Shown here: positions 1 through 8,376 of the stretch, in pieces
How positions within the stretch are numbered: position 1 is the first letter of the stretch
How the letters are laid out: the number at the start of each line of letters is the position of its first letter
Assembly: GCF_022919095.1 (NCBI RefSeq)
Contig: NZ_CP095073.1
Location: forward strand, 682,001 to 746,000
DNA: 64,000 nucleotides
Reading direction: 5' to 3'
Source of the DNA: Halobacillus salinarum
GTDB taxonomy: Bacteria; Bacillota; Bacilli; Bacillales; Halobacillaceae
Made by a program: the position numbers and the translations under genes
The notes under the pieces: model-generated
Told to the model about the DNA's origin: nothing
The model's database searches: none
Seen by the model: the letters and a program-made list of their open reading frames with translations, nothing else

Positions 1-98
1 CCGACTTCATGCTCTGCTACTACATTTCCTTTTCGATCAAAAATAATGGATTTAGCACTGGTCGTGCCCAAATCTAATCCGATAACATAGGCCTTCAT
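1..98 (-). CDS. gntK: gluconokinase / FGGY-family carbohydrate kinase, N-terminal fragment
   Basis: Only the first 32 or so codons are inside the window; the gene runs off the left edge. The visible N-terminus contains GLDLGTTSAKSIIFD, the phosphate-1 motif of FGGY sugar kinases (actin-like ATPase fold). A strong AAGGAGGAAATT ribosome site sits just before the ATG. It starts 16 bases after the stop of the RpiR-type regulator, so the two form an operon. Together with gnd across the divergent promoter, gluconokinase (gluconate to 6-phosphogluconate) is the most likely activity. Xylulose or another FGGY kinase cannot be excluded from so short a piece. Confidence 0.7.
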   Translation of the reverse strand, partial: MKAYVIGLDLGTTSAKSIIFDRKGNVVAEHEV

Positions 99-114
99 AA
101 TTTCCTCCTTATCT

Positions 115-972
115 TCATACACGCTTCCTGGAAATGGCTTTCCTCATTTTCTGAATGGACGTTTGTGATTGGTTTTTTGTTTTCATGCTGTAACTGACAA
201 ACAAAGAATCGATTAACGATAGTTCTGCAATTCTCGATGTTAACGCTTCAGAGCGAAATTCGGTTTCCTGAGCGACTGTAAACAGGGAAATATCTACGAG
301 CTTCGTCAGCGGGGACTTAGCGAAATTGGTAATTGCGATCGTCTTGGCCCCGTTTTCTCTAGCTACGTCAACCAGATCAAGTGCATCTTTGTTTGAGCCT
401 GTATGGGAAATAATAACGGCTAGATCTTTAGGCGTCAGCTGGGAAGCGGACATTAACTGCAGGTGGTTATCTGCAAAAGCGTGAGTTGACATTCCTGTAC
501 GGATGAACTTGTGCTGAGCATCGAGGGCAACGATCCCAGAGCCACCGCTGCCATAAAAAAACACACGTTCAGCTTCAAGTAAGTAGCTCAACGCACTTTC
601 AAGGGTATCCTGGTTTTGAATATCCCTTGAGGCTTCGAGCGCCCGTATATTAGCTTGGAAGACTTTTTCTGAGATGTCCAGTTCAGAATCATTTTCAGTA
701 ATGGTTTCATGGATATCTTTAATAGGGTTCACGGTTTCTGATGCTAAGGCGATTTTCATTGCTTGATAGCCTTTAAAACCAAGACGCTTGCAAAACCTGA
801 AAACCGTTGCGTCCGCGACCATTAAATCGTCGGCCACTTGATTAATTGTCGAATGAACGATTTCATCTTTATTTTCCAGTATATAATCGGCAATCAATTT
901 TTCCTTTTCACTAAATTGACTGTAAGAAGACCTTATCCGGTTAATTACGTGTTTTGTCGGAGCATCTGCCAT
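115..972 (-). CDS. MurR/RpiR-family transcriptional regulator of sugar-acid genes
   Basis: 285 residues, the normal size for the family. Residues 1-80 form the RpiR helix-turn-helix domain (VADDLMVADATVFRFCKRLG is the recognition region). Residues about 125-260 are a SIS sugar-phosphate-binding domain (FFYGSGGSGIVA and VIISHTGSNKDALDLV). The ATG follows a TAGGAGG ribosome site. It is divergent from gnd and leads into gntK, so it probably senses a phosphorylated sugar acid such as 6-phosphogluconate or KDPG and controls both directions. Repeated TTGTAT half-sites in the intergenic region, one overlapping its own promoter, suggest autoregulation. The effector is inference. Confidence 0.88.
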   Translation of the reverse strand: MADAPTKHVINRIRSSYSQFSEKEKLIADYILENKDEIVHSTINQVADDLMVADATVFRFCKRLGFKGYQAMKIALASETVNPIKDIHETITENDSELDISEKVFQANIRALEASRDIQNQDTLESALSYLLEAERVFFYGSGGSGIVALDAQHKFIRTGMSTHAFADNHLQLMSASQLTPKDLAVIISHTGSNKDALDLVDVARENGAKTIAITNFAKSPLTKLVDISLFTVAQETEFRSEALTSRIAELSLIDSLFVSYSMKTKNQSQTSIQKMRKAISRKRV

Positions 973-1009
973 ACATTTTCCTCCTATTTACCTTTAACAA
1001 GTTATCTCT

Positions 1010-1037
1010 ATTGTATATGAAAATAATTTCAATACAA
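1010..1037 (-). promoter_or_regulatory. promoter and putative operator of the RpiR-type regulator gene
   Basis: On the minus strand TTGTAT (1037-1032), a 16-base spacer and TACAAT (1015-1010) form a SigA-type promoter. The same stretch is an imperfect inverted repeat: TTGTATATGAAA on one strand against TTGTATTGAAA on the other. A repressor bound here would cover both -35 and -10. The assignment to the RpiR-type protein is inference. Confidence 0.5.
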
Positions 1038-1072
1038 AGCGAAAAAGAGTGAAAATTTTTTCTTGAAAACGC

Positions 1073-1100
1073 TTGTATTAAAAAATAATTCTTGTATAAT
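1073..1100 (+). promoter_or_regulatory. SigA-type promoter of the gnd-dct-kdg operon with TTGTAT repeats
   Basis: TTGTAT (1073-1078), 16 bases, then a perfect TATAAT (1095-1100), 59 bases before gnd. TTGTAT occurs again at 1093-1098, and AATACAAAGCG at 1031 is nearly the reverse complement of CGCTTGTATT at 1070. Regularly placed half-sites fit an operator shared with the divergent regulator promoter. Confidence 0.55.
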
Positions 1101-1158
1101 CGGAAACATAGAAAAAATATTTCAAAGAGTTGCTGAGGCGGAAAAAGGGGGTTGAGAG

Positions 1159-2055
1159 ATGCAAGTAGGGTTAATTGGGCTCGGGAAGATGGGATATAAC
1201 CTGGGATTAAATCTTCTTGACAACGGACACAGCGTCCACGTAAATGACGTGAACATGGAACGGTCAGCCCAGATGACTGCAAAAGGAGCACATCAGGCTC
1301 AAGATTTAGAAGACCTCGTCAATCAGCTGAAAGCGCCGCGGACGATTTGGGTAATGGTCCCAGCAGGTGACATCACTGCTAAAGTTCTGGAGAAGCTTTC
1401 TCGTTTATTAGAAGCGGGAGATCGTGTCATTGATGGAGGCAATTCAAATTACAAGAATAGCCTTCAGCATGCAGAGATGTTTCAAAGAAACGGCATTTAT
1501 TTCTTCGACGTAGGTACGAGTGGAGGCACGGATGGAGCGAGAAATGGAGCCTGTTACATGATCGGCGGAGATGCCGATGAATTTAAGGCCATTGAACAGC
1601 TTTTTTTTGACACAGCGGTTGAAAGCGGTTACCTCTATTCAGGTCCACCCGGCAGCGGCCATTTCTTGAAAATGGTACATAACGGCATTGAGTACGGGAT
1701 GATGCAATCCATTGCAGAAGGCTATGAAATCTTGGATAAGAGTCCTTTTGAATATGATTATGAAGCGGTCTCAAAAGTATGGAACAATGGCTCAGTCATC
1801 CGTTCCTGGCTGATGGAACTGATGGAGCACGCGTTTTCCAAGGATGCGAAGCTTGCGGATATTCGGGGAGTGATGAATTCCTCCGGGGAAGGCAAGTGGA
1901 CTGTTGAAACCGCGGTGGAGCTTGAATTAGCGGCCCCAGTGATCGCAATGTCACTGATGATGCGGTATCGTTCTCAGGAAGATGACACCTTCTCAGGAAA
2001 AGTAGTTGCGGCTTTAAGGAATGAATTCGGCGGCCATGCTGTCGTAAAATCTTAA
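1159..2055 (+). CDS. gnd: 6-phosphogluconate dehydrogenase, decarboxylating (short form)
   Basis: Oxidatively decarboxylates 6-phosphogluconate to ribulose 5-phosphate. 298 residues, the length of the short bacterial class (YqeC/GndA-like), against about 470 for the long class. An N-terminal Rossmann motif GLIGLGKMGYNLG, then DGGNSNYKNS, the substrate loop GTSGGTDGARNG and the catalytic-helix segment HFLKMVHNGIEYGMMQS are all present. First gene of the rightward operon, 24 bases before dctP, and divergent from gntK. Gluconate taken up could thus be phosphorylated by GntK and oxidised here. The ATG follows a G-rich ribosome site (AAGGGGG). Confidence 0.9.
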   Translation: MQVGLIGLGKMGYNLGLNLLDNGHSVHVNDVNMERSAQMTAKGAHQAQDLEDLVNQLKAPRTIWVMVPAGDITAKVLEKLSRLLEAGDRVIDGGNSNYKNSLQHAEMFQRNGIYFFDVGTSGGTDGARNGACYMIGGDADEFKAIEQLFFDTAVESGYLYSGPPGSGHFLKMVHNGIEYGMMQSIAEGYEILDKSPFEYDYEAVSKVWNNGSVIRSWLMELMEHAFSKDAKLADIRGVMNSSGEGKWTVETAVELELAAPVIAMSLMMRYRSQEDDTFSGKVVAALRNEFGGHAVVKS

Positions 2056-2079
2056 ATTAATAAAAAGGAGCTTTCATTC

Positions 2080-3135
2080 ATGAAAAAAATTTTAATGCTA
2101 TTATCTACAGTTTTGTTAATTGCTATGCTCGCGGCTTGCGGTAACAGTGATTCAGATGCAAGCGGAGGTTCAGATGGCGGTGACTCATCCAGCGGGGATG
2201 CAAAAGTGATCAAAGCTGGAATTGGTCTTAATGATAAGCACCCGCAATATAAAGGACTATTAAAATTTAAAGAGATCGTTGAAGAGAAAACAGATGGCAA
2301 AATCAAAGTCGAAACGTATCACAGCGGACAGCTTGGTGATGACCGTTCTATGACGGAAGCCCTGCAGCTTGGTACTCAGGAAGTAACGATTCCTTCTACA
2401 GCACCACTTGCGAACTTCGTACCAGAATTCAGTGTTTTCGATATTCCATTCTTGTTCCCGAGTGAAGAAGTAGCCGATAAGGTGCTTGACGGTAAAGTAG
2501 GTCAGGGCATTCTTAAGAAATTGGAAAGCCAGAATTTAGTAGGGCTTGCTTATTGGGAAAATGGTTTCCGTGACGTAACGAACAGCAAGCATCCAATTAA
2601 GACAATGGACGATTTCCAAGGCTTGAAACTTCGTACAATGGAAAATGACCTTCACCTTGATGCGTTTAAAAAATTAGGGGCTAACCCGACACCAATGGCA
2701 TTTACCGAATTATTTACTGCCATGCAGCAAGGGACAGTGGACGGACAGGAAAATCCTTATGCTACGATTTATCTTCAGAAGTTCTATGAAGTTCAGAAAT
2801 ACGTTTCCAACACACACCATATTTACAGCCCATTTGTTTTCCTAATGAGCAAATCCTTCTATGATGGATTAACAGATGAGCAGCAGAAAATTGTGAAGGA
2901 TGCTGCAGTAGAAGCAGGTAAATATGAGCGTAAATTGAATCGTGAAGCAAACGAAAAGTATCTAAAGAAACTTCAAGACGAAGGCATGAAATATACAGAG
3001 ATTACTCCTGAAGCACGCGAAGAAATGAAGAAAGCCGTTCAGCCTGTCATTGATAAGTACAAGAGTGAAATTGGTGAAGAAACAGTAGAAAAAGTGTATA
3101 AAGCGGTTGAAGAGGCCGAAGAGTCTACGAAGTAA
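2080..3135 (+). CDS. dctP: TRAP transporter substrate-binding lipoprotein (DctP family)
   Basis: 351 residues. The lipoprotein signal peptide ends in the lipobox LAAC, with Cys20 as lipidation site, followed by a Ser/Gly/Asp-rich linker to about residue 42. The rest is a DctP/SiaP-type fold; the region LKLRTMENDLHLDAFKKLGA contains the conserved Arg that binds the ligand carboxylate. It captures an organic acid outside the cell and delivers it to DctQM. From the operon the ligand is probably a sugar acid (gluconate, galactonate or a 2-keto-3-deoxy acid). A hairpin separates it from dctQ, as expected when the binding protein must be made in excess. Confidence 0.93.
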   Translation: MKKILMLLSTVLLIAMLAACGNSDSDASGGSDGGDSSSGDAKVIKAGIGLNDKHPQYKGLLKFKEIVEEKTDGKIKVETYHSGQLGDDRSMTEALQLGTQEVTIPSTAPLANFVPEFSVFDIPFLFPSEEVADKVLDGKVGQGILKKLESQNLVGLAYWENGFRDVTNSKHPIKTMDDFQGLKLRTMENDLHLDAFKKLGANPTPMAFTELFTAMQQGTVDGQENPYATIYLQKFYEVQKYVSNTHHIYSPFVFLMSKSFYDGLTDEQQKIVKDAAVEAGKYERKLNREANEKYLKKLQDEGMKYTEITPEAREEMKKAVQPVIDKYKSEIGEETVEKVYKAVEEAEESTK

Positions 3136-3157
3136 GAACACAAGATTTAGAGGAGGG

Positions 3158-3185
3158 TACGTTGCAAAGGCATGTTTGCAACGTA
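3158..3185 (+). other. intercistronic stem-loop between dctP and dctQ
   Basis: Perfect 11-base stem TACGTTGCAAA / TTTGCAACGTA with a 6-base loop, followed by a weak pyrimidine stretch (CTCTTTCTATTT). There is no long T tract, so it is more likely a partial attenuator or an mRNA-stabilising 3' end for dctP than a full terminator. Confidence 0.7.
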
Positions 3186-3236
3186 TCGCTCTTTCTATTT
3201 AATGATTTTATTATAAGGGTCAGTTGAGGTGAAATT

Positions 3237-3779
3237 ATGAACATCATTCGAGCCATAGATCGAAGACTGGAAGAGGTACTGCTCGTCCTTTTCTCTTCTG
3301 TAATGGTCGGGGTTATTTTTCTCCAAGTCGTGATGCGTGTCTCTGGGAATTCCTTGTCTTGGTCTGAGGAGTTAGGGAGATACTGTTTCATTTGGTTAGT
3401 GTACATAGGCATTAGCTACGGAGTGAAAAAACAGCGCCATATTAAAGTGGAAGTCGGGCTGCTTCTTTTAAAAGAAAAAGGAAAACTGGTCGTTGCAATG
3501 CTTGCAAATCTATTATTCTTAGTGTTTTGCTTTTTTGTTATGTACTACGGTTTTGATATTGCAAGCCAGCTTTTAAGTTTTGGACAGAAATCGCCAGCCC
3601 TTCACATCCCGATGGGGGCTGTGTATATGGCAACACCTATAGGATTTGGCTTGTCTGCGATCCGGCTTATCCAAAATCTTATTGCCCAATTTAAAATGCT
3701 GATTGGGAAAAAAGAAGTGGAGATCGCAGACGAACGCGAACGAATTTTGAAGCAAGAAGGGGAGGAGGATGAATCATGA
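3237..3779 (+). CDS. dctQ: TRAP transporter small permease (DctQ family)
   Basis: 180 residues with four predicted membrane segments (about 15-37, 50-68, 88-110, 125-150). WSEELGRYCFIWLVYIG is the characteristic DctQ signature after the first helix. It joins DctM to form the membrane unit of a secondary, ion-driven (usually sodium) importer. Its stop overlaps the dctM start (ATGA at 3776-3779), which indicates translational coupling. A sodium-coupled importer fits a saline habitat; that is inference. Confidence 0.92.
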   Translation: MNIIRAIDRRLEEVLLVLFSSVMVGVIFLQVVMRVSGNSLSWSEELGRYCFIWLVYIGISYGVKKQRHIKVEVGLLLLKEKGKLVVAMLANLLFLVFCFFVMYYGFDIASQLLSFGQKSPALHIPMGAVYMATPIGFGLSAIRLIQNLIAQFKMLIGKKEVEIADERERILKQEGEEDES

Positions 3780-5056
3780 CAACATTAGTACTTTTTGGTT
3801 CCTTCGCCATTCTCCTGCTTTTAAGTGTTCCAATTGGGATAGCTTTAGGTCTTTCCACATTGTTTACTTTATTTTATTCAGGGGGCATTCCGCTTCCGTT
3901 CCTGATGAAGGAATTAGTAACTTCTGTTGACAGCTTTCCATTAATGGCTGTTCCGTTCTTTATCCTTGCTGGAGAAATCATGGGAAAAGGCGGTATTTCA
4001 GAACGTTTATTTAACTTCGCTAACGCATTAGTAGGGAATAAGACGGGCGGATTTGCGATGGCAACCATCGTCACTTGTATGTTCTTTGCGGCAATTTCCG
4101 GTTCAGGACCTGCAACAGTAGCTGCCATTGGCGGCATCATGATTCCTGCCATGGTAAAACAAGGCTATGATAAAAAGTTTGCTACCGCGACAGTAGCTGC
4201 CGCAGGATCAATTGGGGTTATTATCCCTCCGAGTATTCCGATGGTTATTTATGGAGTAGTCGGCGGTGCCTCAATCGGTGATATGTTCATTGCCGGCATT
4301 ATCCCTGGAATCCTTGTCGGCCTTTCTCTCATGGTGTGGGCATACTTCTATTCCAAGAAGCACAACTACAAAGGGTCTGAACAAAAAACCTCTTTAGCCA
4401 ACATTGGTAAAACTTTCTGGGAAGCTAAATGGGCGCTGGTTATCCCTGTTGTCATTCTTGGAGGAATCTATGGCGGAATATTTACACCGACAGAAGCAGC
4501 GGTTATTGCTGTAGTCTATGGCATGATCGCCGGGTTGTTTCTATATCGCGAACTGGCGATCAAGGATTTACCTAAGCTGCTAGCAGATGCTTCCTTAACG
4601 ACGGCGACAGTATTAATCATCGTCGGTTCTGCGACAGCCTTTGGTCGGCTATTAACAATCGAACAAATTCCTACGCAAGTAGCGAATCTACTGCTGTCTA
4701 TCTCTGAGAATGAAATAGTTATCATTCTATTGATTACTGTATTGCTGCTCATTGTCGGCTGTTTTATGGATACGTTGGCAGCTATTATTATTTTAACTCC
4801 AATACTGCTTCCTATTGCCGTCAATCTCGGCTACGACCCTATCCATTTTGGTATCATTATGGTCGTGAATTTAGCGATTGGGTTTATCACTCCTCCCCTT
4901 GGGGTTAATTTATTCGTTGGTTCAGGAATATCAGGATTGTCTATTGAACAACTATCAAAAGCGATCCTTCCTTATTTCTTTGCCATGTTGTTTTCACTCC
5001 TAATGATTACATTTATACCAGAGCTCTCTCTATGGCTGATCAGCTTTGCCGAATAA
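3776..5056 (+). CDS. dctM: TRAP transporter large permease (DctM family)
   Basis: 426 residues, about a dozen hydrophobic segments, the standard DctM length. Conserved segments include FILAGEIMGKGGIS, the glycine-rich ISGSGPATVAAIG, and IPPSIPMVIYG, all typical of the ion-transporter superfamily. It makes up the translocation channel with DctQ. The gene is followed by a strong hairpin (5097-5125) before the kinase gene, so distal metabolic genes may be read at a lower level or from their own promoter. Confidence 0.94.
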   Translation: MTTLVLFGSFAILLLLSVPIGIALGLSTLFTLFYSGGIPLPFLMKELVTSVDSFPLMAVPFFILAGEIMGKGGISERLFNFANALVGNKTGGFAMATIVTCMFFAAISGSGPATVAAIGGIMIPAMVKQGYDKKFATATVAAAGSIGVIIPPSIPMVIYGVVGGASIGDMFIAGIIPGILVGLSLMVWAYFYSKKHNYKGSEQKTSLANIGKTFWEAKWALVIPVVILGGIYGGIFTPTEAAVIAVVYGMIAGLFLYRELAIKDLPKLLADASLTTATVLIIVGSATAFGRLLTIEQIPTQVANLLLSISENEIVIILLITVLLLIVGCFMDTLAAIIILTPILLPIAVNLGYDPIHFGIIMVVNLAIGFITPPLGVNLFVGSGISGLSIEQLSKAILPYFFAMLFSLLMITFIPELSLWLISFAE

Positions 5057-5096
5057 ATGGAATGAATCCTCACCCTCCCTTATAATGAAGAAAAAT

Positions 5097-5125
5097 CCCT
5101 TGCTTTTTTCAGCAAGGGGTTTTTG
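5097..5125 (+). terminator. Rho-independent terminator after dctM
   Basis: Stem CCCTTGC / GCAAGGG with an 8-base loop, followed by GTTTTT. Sits between the transporter genes and the kinase gene, and so divides the operon into two expression levels unless it is read through. Confidence 0.75.
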
Positions 5126-5162
5126 ATAGAAAGGGAAAAATTCTAAGAAAGCAGGGATGCAG

Positions 5163-6131
5163 ATGAAGTCATTAGATGTAGTAACCATAGGGGAAACGAT
5201 GGTGTTGTTCAGCTCATCTGACCAACTCCCCTTAGAGTATGTCAACCAGATGCAGAAACAGATTGGTGGAGCTGAGTCCAATGTGGCAATTGCCCTTTCC
5301 CGGTTAGGATTTAAAGCAGGGTGGATCAGTAAACTGGGAGACGATCCTTTCGGCAGGTATGTGCGGAAGTTTATTAGAGGGGAAGGCGTAGATACGAGCG
5401 CCGTTACATTTACGAATCAAGCTCCGACCGCCGTATATTTTAAGGAAAAGCTATCGGCTGAAGAAGTAAACGTTTATTATTATCGTCATCAATCTGCCGC
5501 AAGTTTGCTTCATCCCGCCGACATCAATGAGAATTATTTATCTTCGGCAAAGTTTTTACACTTGACTGGTATAACTCCAGCTTTAAGCGACTCCTGTCAG
5601 GAAACGATCTTTCACGCAATCCGTCAGGCAAAAGCAAATGGTTTGAAAATTGTATTTGATCCTAATCTTCGTTTTAAGCTTTGGAAGAACAAAGACAAAG
5701 CACGAAAGACACTGATGGAAATGGCCACGCTATCTGATTACATTCTGCCGGGAATCGAAGAATCGTACTTTTTAACGGGTGAAGAAGATTATGAAAAAGC
5801 GGCACAAACACTTTTAACGAACGAAGAACAAACGATCATTACGAAGCTCGGCGCGGAAGGGGCTTTTTATTATTCTGCAAACGAGTCAGGTAAAGTGGAA
5901 GGCTTCCCTGTCAAACAGGTCGTCGATCCGATTGGTGCAGGAGATGGATTTGCCGCTGGAGTGATCAGCCGCTTACTAGAAGGCGGTTCGATAAGAGAAG
6001 CAGCTGAACGAGGAAATGCTGTCGGAGCTTTCGTTGTACAAATGAATGGTGATGTGGAAGGTGTACCTACAAGAACACAGCTTGATCAATTTATTGACTC
6101 TGAAAACACGCGCACAGATGTAGAAAGGTAA
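5163..6131 (+). CDS. kdgK: 2-keto-3-deoxygluconate (or -galactonate) kinase, PfkB family
   Basis: Phosphorylates a 2-keto-3-deoxy sugar acid at C6. The PfkB signatures are complete: GGAESNVAIALSRLG near residue 38, DPNLRFKLW in the middle, and the ATP/anion-hole motif DPIGAGDGFAAG, whose Asp is the catalytic base. I prefer the ATG at 5163, 6 bases after AGGG, over the ATG at 5157, which directly abuts the same AGGG. 322 residues. It is followed after 16 bases by the aldolase, with which it makes the lower Entner-Doudoroff or De Ley-Doudoroff branch. Confidence 0.88.
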   Translation: MKSLDVVTIGETMVLFSSSDQLPLEYVNQMQKQIGGAESNVAIALSRLGFKAGWISKLGDDPFGRYVRKFIRGEGVDTSAVTFTNQAPTAVYFKEKLSAEEVNVYYYRHQSAASLLHPADINENYLSSAKFLHLTGITPALSDSCQETIFHAIRQAKANGLKIVFDPNLRFKLWKNKDKARKTLMEMATLSDYILPGIEESYFLTGEEDYEKAAQTLLTNEEQTIITKLGAEGAFYYSANESGKVEGFPVKQVVDPIGAGDGFAAGVISRLLEGGSIREAAERGNAVGAFVVQMNGDVEGVPTRTQLDQFIDSENTRTDVER

Positions 6132-6147
6132 AGAGGAGGGGTTATTT

Positions 6148-6804
6148 ATGGAAAAAGCTAGTAAACTATTGCAGCTCGAGCAATCTGGAGTGGTAGCTGT
6201 GATTCGAAAGCCGCGCCCGGAAGATATTCTCCCATTGGTAGATGCCCTGGTCGAAGGGGGAGTGAAAACACTGGAACTTACCGTGGATACGGAGCAAGCG
6301 TTTACCCAAATGCGTAAGGCGAAAGAACGTTTAGGCAAAGACGTGCTCGTTGGTGCAGGAACGGTATTGGACGCGGAAACCGCTCGTACTGCCATTCAAG
6401 CCGGTGCAGAATTTGTTTTCTCTCCTAACTATAATGAAGACCTCATCCAAATGGCGAATAGTTACGGGGTCATCTCTATTCCAGGAGTAATGACGCCTTC
6501 TGAGATTGTAGAAGCTTATAAACTGGGAGCTGACGTCGTTAAAATTTTTCCTGCTTCCATAGGAGGACCATCCTATATCAAAGATTTACAGGGACCGCTC
6601 GGACACATCCCGATGATTCCGACCGGTGGTGTAACCGCGGAGAATGCGGGTGATTTTATTAAGAACGGAGCCACGGCTGTAGGGGCAGGTGGATCACTCG
6701 TGAATAAGCGTTTACTGGAACAACAGGATTTTGCTGGTATTACGACTCTCGCAAAACAGTTTACAGCGAATGTAAAAATGGCAAGAGAGGAGCAGCAGTC
6801 ATGA
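6148..6804 (+). CDS. kdgA: KDPG/KDPGal aldolase (2-dehydro-3-deoxy-6-phosphogluconate aldolase)
   Basis: Class I aldolase of the KDPG/KHG family, 218 residues. It splits the 6-phospho-2-keto-3-deoxy acid into pyruvate and glyceraldehyde 3-phosphate. Visible motifs are VVAVIRKP at the N-terminus, the catalytic Glu in ELTVDTEQA, GAGTVLDAETA, and the Schiff-base Lys in GADVVKIFPAS. MIPTGGVTAENAGDFIKNGA forms the phosphate loop. Its stop overlaps the start of dgoD (ATGA at 6801-6804), so both are translated from one message. Confidence 0.93.
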   Translation: MEKASKLLQLEQSGVVAVIRKPRPEDILPLVDALVEGGVKTLELTVDTEQAFTQMRKAKERLGKDVLVGAGTVLDAETARTAIQAGAEFVFSPNYNEDLIQMANSYGVISIPGVMTPSEIVEAYKLGADVVKIFPASIGGPSYIKDLQGPLGHIPMIPTGGVTAENAGDFIKNGATAVGAGGSLVNKRLLEQQDFAGITTLAKQFTANVKMAREEQQS

Positions 6805-7948
6805 AGATTACGAACATTGAAACTTTTGTAGTACCCCGAGGTGGCTGTTTTTAAAAATAACAACAGATGAGGGATTAGAAGGATGGGGTGAACCTGTCGT
6901 CGAAGGCAGAGCCGCTACAGTTGAAGCCGCTGTTCATGAGCTGAAAGATTACTTAATCGGCAAAGATCCTCTGCCTATCGAAGACCACTGGAATGTTCTC
7001 TACCGCTCAGGATTTTACCGTGGCGGGCCGATCCATATGAGCGCGATTGCTGGAATTGACCAGGCGTTATGGGATATAAAAGGCAAGTATTATCAAGCAC
7101 CGGTTTCCGATCTAATGGGAGGAAAGTGCCGTGATTCTATTGATGTATATTCCTGGATTGGAGGCGATCGTCCTTCAGATGTAGGCAGTGCAGCCAAGGA
7201 AGCGGTTGAACGAGGCTTTCGTGCGGTAAAGATGAATGGTACAGAAGAGCTGCAGTATATCGATTCTTACAAAAAAGTGGATGAAACGTTGGAGAGAGTG
7301 GATGCAGTCCGAAACGCAGTAGGAAAAGATGTAGGCATAGGCATCGATTTTCATGGCCGTGTGCATAAACCTATGGCTAAGATTCTGGCGAAAGAATTAG
7401 AAGTCTACAGACCGATGTTTATCGAGGAGCCCGTTTTACCTGAGAACAACGAAGCTTTAAAAGAAATTGCTTCTCATACCTCGATTCCAATCGCTACAGG
7501 GGAGCGGATGTTTTCACGTTGGGATTTTAAAAAGGTACTTGCTGAAGGGTATGTTGACGTGATTCAGCCTGACCTTTCTCACGCAGGCGGCATCACAGAA
7601 TGCAAAAAAATCGCCACGATGGCAGAAGCCTACGATGTAGGGCTGGCTCCTCACTGTCCGCTTGGACCTATTGCGTTATCCGCTTGTCTGCAGGTTGATG
7701 CGACCTGCCATAATGCCTTTATCCAGGAGCAAAGCTTAGGCATTCATTACAATCAAGGCAGCGATTTACTGGACTACCTTGAAGATCCTTCTATCTTCTC
7801 TTACGAGGATGGGCAAGTGGAAATGCTGAAAGGGCCGGGCCTTGGCGTAACGATTAATGAAGAAAAAGTCAGGGAAATGGCGAATGAAGGTCACCGCTGG
7901 CGTAATCCAGTATGGCGGCACAAGGATGGAAGCGTTGCAGAGTGGTAG
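6801..7948 (+). pseudogene. dgoD: D-galactonate dehydratase, frameshifted by one missing C
   Basis: Enolase-superfamily enzyme that dehydrates D-galactonate to 2-keto-3-deoxygalactonate. The ATG frame reads [12 protein letters not shown] and then meets a stop at codon 18. Adding one C to the CCCC run at 6834-6837 restores [14 protein letters not shown] and an uninterrupted 382-residue protein, exactly the length of E. coli DgoD, with the same SVAEW C-terminus. All catalytic residues remain downstream: the DFHGR loop, metal ligands in FIEEPVL and ATGERMF, and His in APHCPLGP. An internal ATG at 7037 would give a 303-residue product without the capping domain, probably inactive. Either a sequencing error in a homopolymer or a recent loss of function. 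Confidence 0.9.
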
Positions 7949-7979
7949 AGTATTATTTATTGATTAAGGGGTGAAGGAT

Positions 7980-8243
7980 ATGGAGCAAAAAGTAAATAAA
8001 ACGATGAACGTTTCGATTCAAGAATCACAAACAATTATGGAATTAAGCCAAATCATCCAGCAGTACGATTCTGAAATCATTTTAAAGAAAAATGTGAATG
8101 GCAGCCTTTATGAAGCCAATTTAAAGAGCCTGCTTGGTTTGATTAATCTGCAGCTTCATGATGGTGATGAAGTCATTGTGGAATGTATTGGCGAGGATGC
8201 CGAAGATGCTTTGAAGGAAGTAGAAGCCTTCTTAAAGCCATAA
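7980..8243 (+). CDS. HPr-like protein lacking the phosphotransfer histidine (Crh-like)
   Basis: 87 residues. The second half follows the HPr pattern: ANLKSLLGLINL, where Ser50 matches regulatory Ser46 of HPr, then GDEVIVECIGEDAEDAL. At the position of His15 (LHARPA in HPr) it reads IQESQT, so Gln replaces His, the same substitution as in B. subtilis Crh (LQARPA). It therefore should not carry phosphate from PTS enzyme I, but could still be phosphorylated on Ser by HPr kinase. It lies 31 bases after dgoD with no terminator between, so is probably in the operon. The ATG at 7980 is preferred over a GTG at 7971 because of the AAGGGGTG site. Confidence 0.75.
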   Translation: MEQKVNKTMNVSIQESQTIMELSQIIQQYDSEIILKKNVNGSLYEANLKSLLGLINLQLHDGDEVIVECIGEDAEDALKEVEAFLKP

Positions 8244-8257
8244 GTAGTAGAAGTCAT

Positions 8258-8299
8258 ACTTGCAGAGAACTACTTCGTTTCTCTGCAAGTTTATTTTTT
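8258..8299 (+). terminator. Rho-independent terminator of the sugar-acid operon
   Basis: Stem ACTTGCAGAGAA / TTTCTCTGCAAGT with a short loop, followed by TTATTTTTTG. Fifteen bases after the HPr-like gene. Confidence 0.85.
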
Positions 8300-8376
8300 G
8301 TCCAAACCAGTCTCTCTATATTCCTGTCGGGTAAGCTCATTAGAATAGACGTTGCGTGCGGGCTGATAAAAGAAAA

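Noticed and set aside
941-1291. Open frame on the minus strand over the rpiR-gnd intergenic region
   Set aside because: It overlaps the promoter region and two real genes and resembles no protein.
5081-5086. TATAAT between dctM and kdgK as a promoter
   Set aside because: No -35 at a usable distance, and it lies just before the terminator stem.
6834-6837. Programmed frameshifting in dgoD
   Set aside because: The run is only CCCC with no known slippery heptamer or Shine-Dalgarno stimulator, and DgoD elsewhere is made from a single frame; nadB shows the same lesion, which suggests error rather than design.
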